Assembly: GCA_013822915.1 (NCBI GenBank)
Contig: PNLG01000007.1
Location: forward strand, 1 to 6,769
Direction of reading: 5' to 3'
Source of the DNA: Sphingomonas sp.
GTDB lineage: Bacteria > Pseudomonadota > Alphaproteobacteria > Sphingomonadales > Sphingomonadaceae
Length of the DNA: 6,769 nt
Both the position numbers and the translations under genes were made by a program. The notes under the pieces are model-generated. The model was given only the letters and a program-made list of their open reading frames with translations, was not told the origin of the DNA and did no database searches. Positions 1 to 5,461 of this stretch are shown piece by piece (the stretch's first letter is position 1; each line of letters begins with the position of its first letter).

Positions 1-36
1 CGCATCGCCGAACGCCGCGATACCAAGGGCGAATAA
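1..36 (+). CDS. C-terminal end of an upstream gene (partial)
   Basis: The window opens in frame 1 with eleven codons reading RIAERRDTKGE followed by a TAA stop. The tail is charged and hydrophilic, as many cytoplasmic protein C termini are, but it is too short to identify any family. A strong hairpin terminator candidate begins 27 nt after the stop, which supports this being a genuine gene end rather than a chance open frame. The product is unknown, and the gene continues to the left of the window. Confidence 0.5.
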   Translation, partial: RIAERRDTKGE

Positions 37-63
37 GCGCTCTCATCGCTGTTTCATGGTCAC

Positions 64-95
64 AGAGGGCGTCGGCGCGATCCGGCGCCCTCTTT
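64..95 (+). terminator. Rho-independent-like terminator hairpin of the upstream gene
   Basis: Positions 64-75 (AGAGGGCGTCGG) pair with 82-93 (CCGGCGCCCTCT) to give a continuous 12-bp stem with a single T-G wobble and a 6-nt loop (CGCGAT). The stem is followed by only a short T run (93-95, then ACG), so the U-tract is weak, which is common for GC-rich alphaproteobacteria. It lies between the TAA at 34-36 and the start of the next gene at 157, the expected place for a terminator of the upstream transcript. The rest of the 37-156 interval shows no promoter that I can identify with confidence. Confidence 0.7.
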
Positions 96-144
96 ACGTG
101 CGCGCGCGGCCCCGCGATAAGCAGCGCCATGCAGGCAATTGAGT

Positions 145-149
145 GGGAG
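145..149 (+). promoter_or_regulatory. Ribosome binding site fixing the start of the S9 peptidase
   Basis: GGGAG at 145-149 lies 7 nt before the ATG at 157. This favours the ATG over the in-frame TTG at 139, which lies upstream of this site and would add six residues in front of a clear signal peptide. Confidence 0.7.
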
Positions 150-156
150 TTTTTCG

Positions 157-2376
157 ATGCGGCGATTTTGGCTGACGGCGCTGGCGTTGAGTATAATTGG
201 GGCGCCCGCCATGGCCGCTGATGCGCCGCAGAAGCTGACGCTCGAACGCCTGTTCGCCAGCCCCGATCTGTCGGGGCCGCAACCGCGCGGGCTGAAGCTG
301 TCACCCGATGGGCGTTTGCTTACCTCGCTGCGGCCCCGCGCCGATGAACGCGACCGGTTCGACCTGTGGGCGCTCGATACCCAGACGGGTCGCGAATGGA
401 TGCTGGTCGATTCCAAGGCGATCGGATCTGGGGCCGAATTGTCAGAGGCTGAGAAGATGCAGCGCGAACGCGCGCGGATCGGCGGATCAAAGGGGATTGT
501 CGCTTATGATTGGACGCCGGATGGCAAAGCGATCCTGGTGCCGCTCGATGGCGATCTGTTCCTCGCGCAGCTTGACGGCAAGGTCGACCGGCTGACCAAC
601 AGCCCCGAGGGCGAGCTCAACCCGGCAGTCAGCCCCAAGGGCGGCTATCTCAGCTTTGTGCGCGACCAGAATCTGTTCGTGCAGCCGATTGGCGGTGCCG
701 CGCCCTGGATGGCGACGCAAAGCGGCCAGGGCAATGTCCATTGGGGCGAAGCCGAATTCGTCGCGCAAGAGGAAATGGACCGCCGCACCGGCTATTGGTG
801 GTCGCCCGATGACAAGTTCATCGCGGTCGAGAAATTCGACGAAGCCCCAGTCGGCATCGTCACCCGCGCGGCAATCGGCGCGGATGGCACGCGCGTCGTC
901 GATCAACGCTATCCGGCGGCGGGCACCGCGAATGCGCTGGTCGAGCTTTATGTGATGAAGCCCGACGGCTCAGCGCGCGTAAAGGTTGATCTGGGCAGCA
1001 ACCCCGACATTTATCTCGCGCGCGTTGATTGGACGCCCGATGGCAAGACTCTGCTCGTGCAGCGGCAGAGCCGCGATCAAAAGACGCTGGATATGTTGAG
1101 CGTCGATCCGCAAACCGGGGCGGCGACGATCTTGTTCACCGAAAAGGCGGGCGCGCGCAGTTGGATCAACCTGACCGATGCGTATCAACCGCTGAAGGAC
1201 GGATCGCTGATCTGGCGATCGGAACGCACCGGCTTTGGCCATCTCTATCATTTCAAAGGCGGGAAATGGACTGCGCTGACCCAGGGTGACTGGGTGGTGC
1301 AGGCGCTGGTCGGCGTCGATGAGGCCAAGGGGCGGTTATTCTTCACCGGCAACAAGGATGGTTTCCTCGAACAGCATCTCTATGCGGTCGACATCGCCAA
1401 GCCGGGGCAGGTCACCCGGCTGACCGAGGGCGGCTGGTGGCACGGCGCGACGATGGACGCCGCCGCGAGCCGGGTGATCGTCGCGCGATCAAGCCCGACC
1501 CAGCCGACCCAGCTTTATCTGGCGGATGCAAGCGGCAAGCGGCTGCGCTGGCTGAACGAAAATGCGGTGCGCGACGGGCACCCCTATTTCCCTTTCGCGG
1601 GCGACCATCAGGAGCGCAAGTTCGGCACAATCAAGGCGGCCGATGGCACCGAGCTATATTGGGAAATGATCACTCCCAAAATTGAACCCGGCAAAACCTA
1701 TCCGGTGTTTTTCCAGCATTATGGCGGCCCCGGCACCGGGCAACAGGTGACACGCGCATGGAATGGCGCGCTGCCGCAATATCTAGTCAGCCGCGGTTAC
1801 ATCTATTTCCAGATCGACAATCGCGGCTCCTATCACCGGGGCAAGGCTTTTGAGGATCACCTCTACCACGCGATGGGCAGTGTCGAGGTTGCAGATCAGC
1901 TTGCGGGCGCGGCCTATCTCAAAACGCTGCCATTCGTCGATGCGAAACGGATTGCGATCAACGGCTGGTCCTATGGCGGTTACCTGACCATCAAGATGCT
2001 GGAGGCGGCGCCGGGTGTGTTCGCGGCCGGGATTTCGGGCGCGCCGGTGACCAAGTGGGAGCTGTATGACACTCATTATACGGAACGCTATCTGGGCGAT
2101 CCGCGCACCGACCCGCAAAGCTATGCGACATCAAACGCGCTCGCCGATACCGCAAAGATCGCCGATCCGCTGCTGCTGATCCATGGCATGTCGGATGACA
2201 ATGTGGTGTTCACCAACGCAACCGCCTTTGCCGCCAAGATGCAGCGCGAGGCGCGGCCGTTCGAAATGATGTTCTACCCCGGCCAAACCCACCGCGTCGG
2301 CGGACCCGGCATCAGCCAGCATTTGTGGACGACGATCCTCGATTTCCTCGACCGGCGGATGCCCGCGCAGAAATAG
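157..2376 (+). CDS. Exported dipeptidyl peptidase IV-like serine peptidase (family S9)
   Basis: This 739-residue protein probably removes N-terminal dipeptides (X-Pro or X-Ala) from peptides in the periplasm or outside the cell. Residues 1-20 form a signal peptide: MRRFW, a hydrophobic core, and an AMA cleavage motif before Ala21. Residues from about 30 to 480 form the DPP IV beta-propeller, with repeated blade motifs such as SPDGR, WTPDGK and WSPDDK. The propeller carries the Glu205-Glu206 pair in AQEEMDR, the motif that in DPP IV enzymes anchors the substrate N terminus. The C-terminal alpha/beta-hydrolase domain has the oxyanion tyrosine (QHYGGPG, Tyr522), the nucleophile Ser605 in GWSYGG, the acid Asp681 in HGMSDDNV, and His712 in GQTHRVGG. 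All catalytic residues are present, and the length is typical of the bacterial family. It follows a terminator, so it probably has its own promoter. The double-Glu motif argues for DPP IV rather than prolyl oligopeptidase or acylaminoacyl peptidase. Confidence 0.95.
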   Translation: MRRFWLTALALSIIGAPAMAADAPQKLTLERLFASPDLSGPQPRGLKLSPDGRLLTSLRPRADERDRFDLWALDTQTGREWMLVDSKAIGSGAELSEAEKMQRERARIGGSKGIVAYDWTPDGKAILVPLDGDLFLAQLDGKVDRLTNSPEGELNPAVSPKGGYLSFVRDQNLFVQPIGGAAPWMATQSGQGNVHWGEAEFVAQEEMDRRTGYWWSPDDKFIAVEKFDEAPVGIVTRAAIGADGTRVVDQRYPAAGTANALVELYVMKPDGSARVKVDLGSNPDIYLARVDWTPDGKTLLVQRQSRDQKTLDMLSVDPQTGAATILFTEKAGARSWINLTDAYQPLKDGSLIWRSERTGFGHLYHFKGGKWTALTQGDWVVQALVGVDEAKGRLFFTGNKDGFLEQHLYAVDIAKPGQVTRLTEGGWWHGATMDAAASRVIVARSSPTQPTQLYLADASGKRLRWLNENAVRDGHPYFPFAGDHQERKFGTIKAADGTELYWEMITPKIEPGKTYPVFFQHYGGPGTGQQVTRAWNGALPQYLVSRGYIYFQIDNRGSYHRGKAFEDHLYHAMGSVEVADQLAGAAYLKTLPFVDAKRIAINGWSYGGYLTIKMLEAAPGVFAAGISGAPVTKWELYDTHYTERYLGDPRTDPQSYATSNALADTAKIADPLLLIHGMSDDNVVFTNATAFAAKMQREARPFEMMFYPGQTHRVGGPGISQHLWTTILDFLDRRMPAQK

Positions 2377-2452
2377 GCAGCGATACTGGACAAAGCGGGC
2401 AGGGGGACTAAGCACAAGTGGCGTGTGCAAGACTTTCGAAGGGCCATAGGAC

Positions 2453-2941
2453 ATGACCAAACTGACCACATGCCTGTGGTTCGACAAGGGACAGGCGCGC
2501 GCGGCGGCGGAGTTCTACGCCAGCGTCTTCCCGGACAGCCATGTGGCAACTGCGCCCGCCTCCTCCGGAGACAACAGCTCGACCAGCCGGGGGGAGGAGA
2601 TCACCGTCGCATTCACCCTGTGCGGCCAATCCTTTGTCGGGCTGAACGGCGGGCCGAACTTTACGCCAAATCAAGCAGTGAGTTTCCAGATATTTACCGA
2701 CACGCAGGAAGAAACCGACCGCTATTGGAACGCCATTGTCAGCAATGGCGGCGCCGAGAGCAGGTGCAGTTGGTGCAAGGATCGTTGGGGCTTTTCCTGG
2801 CAGATCGTGCCGCGCGCGCTGATGGTTGGGATGGCGGACCCCGATCCTGCTGCCGCCAGACGGGTGATGGAGGCGATGATGTCGATGAGCAAAATCGATA
2901 TCGCGGCGATCGAGGCGGCGCGGGCCGGTGATAAGTTATGA
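2453..2941 (+). CDS. VOC-superfamily protein, PhnB/3-dmu-9_3-mt type
   Basis: This 162-residue cytoplasmic protein belongs to the vicinal-oxygen-chelate (glyoxalase/bleomycin-resistance) fold, in the PhnB-like subgroup sometimes labelled 3-demethylubiquinone-9 3-methyltransferase. Visible signatures are the N-terminal LWFDKGQARAAAEFYASVF segment (residues 8-26), the middle strand FTLCGQSFVGLNGG (54-67), and the characteristic CSWCKDRWGFSWQIVP block (105-120), followed by a helical tail with DPDPAAARRVMEAMM. Members rarely have a demonstrated reaction, so the methyltransferase label should not be taken literally and the substrate is unknown. The ATG at 2453 is preceded by GAAGGG at 2438-2443. 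The stop overlaps the next start as ATGA at 2938-2941, indicating translational coupling to the small ORF and onward to asd. An overlapping frame beginning at 2425 is a shadow of this gene. Confidence 0.9.
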   Translation: MTKLTTCLWFDKGQARAAAEFYASVFPDSHVATAPASSGDNSSTSRGEEITVAFTLCGQSFVGLNGGPNFTPNQAVSFQIFTDTQEETDRYWNAIVSNGGAESRCSWCKDRWGFSWQIVPRALMVGMADPDPAAARRVMEAMMSMSKIDIAAIEAARAGDKL

Positions 2942-3102
2942 CTCTTCATTATTTCGGCCAACGCCGCTCTGGCTATAAGTGGGCGAGGCAAATCGCGGTT
3001 ATCGAGCAAGGGGCCGAGGATTGGTTCCCGAGGATCGACGAGGGCAAGCCGGAGACGATGGCGGAACTGTGTGTCAGGACGGACAAGGATAGCGAAGTAT
3101 GA
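2938..3102 (+). CDS. Small protein of unknown function (54 aa) between VOC gene and asd
   Basis: I do not recognise this protein. It starts MTLHYFGQRRSGYKWARQIA and ends with a charged tail (VRTDKDSEV). It has an aromatic/basic N-terminal half and an acidic second half (EQGAEDWFPRIDEGKPE), with no signal peptide, membrane segment, or paired-cysteine metal motif (a single Cys). Its start overlaps the stop of the VOC gene as ATGA (2938-2941), and its stop overlaps the asd start as ATGA (3099-3102), so the frame exactly fills the gap between two certain genes. That geometry is the main evidence for a real gene. Third codon positions are about 70% G/C (38 of 54), compatible with coding but lower than usual for such genomes, and three AGG arginine codons are unusual for this company. 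It could be a true small protein, or a coupling leader that carries ribosomes to asd. Confidence 0.65.
   Translation: MTLHYFGQRRSGYKWARQIAVIEQGAEDWFPRIDEGKPETMAELCVRTDKDSEV
3085..3089 (+). promoter_or_regulatory. Ribosome binding site of asd, inside the 54-aa ORF
   Basis: AAGGA at 3085-3089 lies 9 nt before the asd ATG at 3099 and is embedded in the last codons of the small upstream ORF. Translation of that ORF would pass through the site, so asd initiation may depend on or be modulated by it. Confidence 0.6.
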
Positions 3103-4130
3103 GCGGGTATCGCGTAGTGGTCGCAGGCGCGACGGGCAATGTCGGGCGCGAAATGCTCAACATCCTTGCCGAACGGGAATTCCCGATCAGCGAGCTGGCA
3201 GTGCTGGCGTCGTCGCGCAGCCAGGGTGACGAGATTGAATTCGGTGACACCGGTCGGATGCTGAAGGTCCAGAATATCGAGCATTTCGATCCCGCTGGCT
3301 GGGACATGGCGCTGTTCGCGATCGGGAGCGAGGGGTCAAAGCTGCACGCCCCGCGCTTTGCCGCCGCCGACTGCACGGTGATCGACAATGCGTCGCTCTA
3401 CCGGATGGACCCCGATGTCCCGCTGATCGTGCCGGAGGTAAACCCGCACGCGATTGACGGCTATCAGCGGCGCAACATTATCGCCAATCCCAATTGCTCG
3501 ACCGCGCAGATGGTCGTCGCGCTCAAGCCGCTGCACGATTTTGCGACGATCAAGCGCGTCGTCGTCTCCACCTATCAATCGGTGTCGGGCGCGGGCAAGG
3601 CGGGGATGGACGAGCTGTTCGAGCAAAGCCGCAACATCTTTGTCGGCGACAGTGCGGAGGCGAAGAAGTTTACCAAGCAGATCGCGTTCAACGTGATTCC
3701 GCATATCGACAGTTTCCTCGACGATGGGTTCACCAAGGAAGAGTGGAAAATGGTCGTCGAGACCAAGAAGATCCTCGATCCCAAGATCAAGGTCGTCGCC
3801 ACCTGCGTGCGCGTGCCGGTGTTCGTCGGGCATTCAGAAGCGGTCACGATCGAGTTCGAGAACGAGATTTCGGCGAAAAAGGCGCAGTCGATCCTGCGCG
3901 AGGCCCCCGGCGTCATGCTGGTCGATAAGCGCGAGGATGGCGGCTATGTCACGCCGGTGGAATGTGTGGGCGATTATGCGACCTTCATCAGCCGGGTGCG
4001 CGAAGATCCGACCGTCGACAATGGCCTGGTGCTTTGGTGCGTCAGCGATAATCTTCGTAAGGGGGCCGCGCTGAACGCGGTCCAGATCGCGGAATTGCTG
4101 GGGCGGCGGCACTTGAAAAAGGCGGCGTGA
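3099..4130 (+). CDS. asd: Aspartate-semialdehyde dehydrogenase
   Basis: The 343-residue enzyme reduces L-4-aspartyl phosphate to L-aspartate 4-semialdehyde with NADPH in the cytoplasm, the common step toward lysine/diaminopimelate, threonine and methionine. The N-terminal Rossmann segment has GATGNVG at residues 10-16. Arg102 (SLYRMDPDVPLIVPEVN) matches the phosphate-binding arginine region. The catalytic cysteine is Cys133 in NPNCSTAQ. The SxYQSVSGAGKAG loop follows it, and substrate-binding Arg238 and acid/base His245 lie in VRVPVFVGHSEAV. The Cys-to-His spacing and length fit the shorter form of the family that lacks the longer enterobacterial insertions. All key residues are intact. The start at 3099 overlaps the stop of the 54-residue ORF and has AAGGA 9 nt upstream. 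It is probably cotranscribed with the VOC gene and small ORF; an imperfect inverted repeat follows its stop directly. Confidence 0.97.
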   Translation: MSGYRVVVAGATGNVGREMLNILAEREFPISELAVLASSRSQGDEIEFGDTGRMLKVQNIEHFDPAGWDMALFAIGSEGSKLHAPRFAAADCTVIDNASLYRMDPDVPLIVPEVNPHAIDGYQRRNIIANPNCSTAQMVVALKPLHDFATIKRVVVSTYQSVSGAGKAGMDELFEQSRNIFVGDSAEAKKFTKQIAFNVIPHIDSFLDDGFTKEEWKMVVETKKILDPKIKVVATCVRVPVFVGHSEAVTIEFENEISAKKAQSILREAPGVMLVDKREDGGYVTPVECVGDYATFISRVREDPTVDNGLVLWCVSDNLRKGAALNAVQIAELLGRRHLKKAA

Positions 4131-4186
4131 AATGATCGCGCGCCTGCCTCGTTCTGTTGCGACCGGGCACGCGCGCGCCAATCATT
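4131..4186 (+). repeat. Imperfect inverted repeat directly after asd
   Basis: Beginning at the base after the asd stop codon, AATGAT (4131-4136) pairs with ATCATT (4181-4186), GCGCGC (4138-4143) pairs with GCGCGC (4173-4178), and TGCC (4145-4148) can pair with GGCA (4166-4169). The result is a long stem with small bulges and a loop of about 17 nt. There is no T run after it, so it is not a textbook intrinsic terminator. It may act as a 3' end-stabilising or attenuating structure between asd and the next gene, or simply be chance in GC-rich sequence. Confidence 0.45.
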
Positions 4187-4208
4187 CGGATTGTCACGCA
4201 GCGATTGC

Positions 4209-4214
4209 GGGGAG
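4209..4214 (+). promoter_or_regulatory. Ribosome binding site fixing a TTG start for the GFA-family gene
   Basis: GGGGAG at 4209-4214 sits 6 nt before the TTG at 4221. It supports that start over the in-frame TTG at 4191, which lacks a comparable site and would add ten residues unlike the family N terminus. There is no in-frame ATG before the first zinc-binding cysteines. Confidence 0.65.
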
Positions 4215-4220
4215 CAAGCA

Positions 4221-4655
4221 TTGGCGGAAACGGTAACCGGCGGCTGTCAGTGCGGGCGCATTCGCTATTCGGCGCGGATCGAGGTACGTCAGGCCTATCT
4301 GTGCCACTGCCGCATGTGCCAACGGGCAACCGGCGGTGTTGCCGCTGCTTTTTTCGGCGTGGAAAAAGCGAGCGTATCATGGTCGAACGCGCCTGATTTT
4401 TTCGCCTCATCGGCAATTGCCGAGCGCCCGTTTTGCGCCACCTGTGGCACCCCACTGGGCTTTGCCTATCCCGATGCGTCCAAGATGGACCTGACGGTTG
4501 GCAGCCTTGATGGTCCAGCGGGCTTTGTGCCTATCAGCCATTTCGGCGCAGAGACGATCAACGAGGCGTGGCTGGACACGAGTGCATTGCCGCGCGACCG
4601 CTGTGATAGCTATCCGCCGCTCGTCGCGCGTTGGGAAAGGGTGAAAGAACGATGA
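4221..4655 (+). CDS. GFA/CENP-V family zinc protein (glutathione-dependent formaldehyde-activating enzyme-like)
   Basis: The 144-residue cytoplasmic protein has the GFA beta-tent fold signature. Cys9 and Cys11 (GGCQCG) with Cys72 and Cys75 (FCATCGTPLGF) correspond to the structural zinc site. Cys28, Cys30 and Cys33 (CHCRMCQRATGG) correspond to the second, catalytic-type zinc triad. All seven cysteines are present. The founding member was reported to speed formation of S-hydroxymethylglutathione from formaldehyde and glutathione, but most homologues have no demonstrated activity, so formaldehyde should not be assumed. The start is a TTG chosen because GGGGAG lies 6 nt before it and because the protein then begins just before the first CxC, as is usual in the family. 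The stop overlaps the start of the following hydrolase (ATGA at 4652-4655), suggesting a coupled two-gene unit. Confidence 0.88.
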   Translation: MAETVTGGCQCGRIRYSARIEVRQAYLCHCRMCQRATGGVAAAFFGVEKASVSWSNAPDFFASSAIAERPFCATCGTPLGFAYPDASKMDLTVGSLDGPAGFVPISHFGAETINEAWLDTSALPRDRCDSYPPLVARWERVKER

Positions 4656-5407
4656 CCGACTTGCAAAGCCACCATTTCGCCAGTTTCGATGGCGCCGATC
4701 TTGCCTGGCACGAAGTGGGGACGGGGCGGCCCGTGGTGATGCTCCACGGCTTCTTCTCCGATGCTGACACCAACTGGATCAAATATGGCCATGACGATAC
4801 GGTCGCCGCGCGTGGCTTCCGCGTCATCATGCCCGATCTGCGCGCGCACGGGACCAGCGCCCGGCCGCATGATGCCGCCGCTTATCCGCCCGATGTGCTG
4901 GCGAGCGACGGGTTGGCGTTGATCGCGCATCTGGGGCTGACCGATTATGATCTGGTCGGCTATTCGCTGGGCGCGCGTACCGCGATCCGGATGATGATCA
5001 TGGGTGCGAAGCCGCGGCGCAGCGTGATTTCGGGCATGGGGTATCAAGGTGTTATCGATACCGGACGGCGCGTCGATTTCTTTCGCCGAGTGCTGACGCA
5101 AGGCGGTAGTTTTGAACGTGGATCACCCGAATTTCTGGCCGAGGCGTTTCTGAAAAGCAGCGGCGGTGACCCCAAGGCGCTGGTCCATATCCTTGATACC
5201 TTTGTGCCCAGCACCGACGCCGAACTGGCGGCGATCGACCGCCCGGTCTTGTTGCTGTGCGGCGAGGATGACCGTGACAATGGGTCCGCCGAGGCACTGG
5301 CGCAGGCGCTGCCCAATGCCCGGTATCAAGCCGTGCCGGGCAATCACATGAGCGCGGTCGCCAAGCCTGATCTGGGCATGGCGATCGCCGATTTCCTCGC
5401 CGCTTGA
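4652..5407 (+). CDS. Alpha/beta hydrolase
   Basis: This 251-residue soluble protein has a complete alpha/beta-hydrolase core. The oxyanion-hole motif is HGFFSDADTNW with His32-Gly33, the nucleophile elbow is GYSLGAR with Ser105, the likely acid is Asp207 in CGEDDRDNG, and the catalytic histidine is His232 in PGNHMSAV. The cap region (about 115-190) is short. There is no signal peptide. The fold covers esterases, lactonases, C-C hydrolases and haloperoxidase-like proteins, and the substrate cannot be read from sequence; it does not resemble the esterase D type S-formylglutathione hydrolase that would make an obvious formaldehyde pathway with its GFA-like neighbour. The ATG at 4652, overlapping the upstream stop, is preferred to an in-frame TTG at 4631 lying inside the previous gene. 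Confidence 0.9.
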   Translation: MTDLQSHHFASFDGADLAWHEVGTGRPVVMLHGFFSDADTNWIKYGHDDTVAARGFRVIMPDLRAHGTSARPHDAAAYPPDVLASDGLALIAHLGLTDYDLVGYSLGARTAIRMMIMGAKPRRSVISGMGYQGVIDTGRRVDFFRRVLTQGGSFERGSPEFLAEAFLKSSGGDPKALVHILDTFVPSTDAELAAIDRPVLLLCGEDDRDNGSAEALAQALPNARYQAVPGNHMSAVAKPDLGMAIADFLAA

Positions 5408-5461
5408 CGCAGCCGGTGCGGGCGGCGCAGTAGCGCCAAACTAATTATCGGGGAGCCTGTT

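Noticed and set aside
139..156. In-frame TTG at 139 as the start of the S9 peptidase
   Set aside because: It would place the ribosome binding site GGGAG inside the coding region and add six residues before a good signal peptide; the ATG at 157 has correct spacing.
2425..2931. 168-codon open frame overlapping the VOC gene on the + strand
   Set aside because: It is out of frame with the VOC gene, whose translation matches the PhnB-like family throughout; the alternative product is arginine/glutamine-rich low-complexity typical of a GC-rich shadow frame.
4132..4236. 34-codon ATG frame in the asd-GFA gap
   Set aside because: It lacks a ribosome binding site of its own, ends within the GFA gene, overlaps the inverted repeat, and its product has no recognisable feature. 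It is probably chance.
5424..5437. Small hairpin GGCGC-AGTA-GCGCC between the hydrolase and the M2 peptidase
   Set aside because: The stem is only 5 bp with no T-tract, common by chance in DNA of this composition; not enough to call a terminator.
5404..5448. Possible promoter before the M2 gene (TTGACG at 5404, AT-rich TAATTAT at 5442-5448)
   Set aside because: The spacing between the two elements is about 32 nt, far from the usual 16-18, and no -10 box is found at the correct distance.
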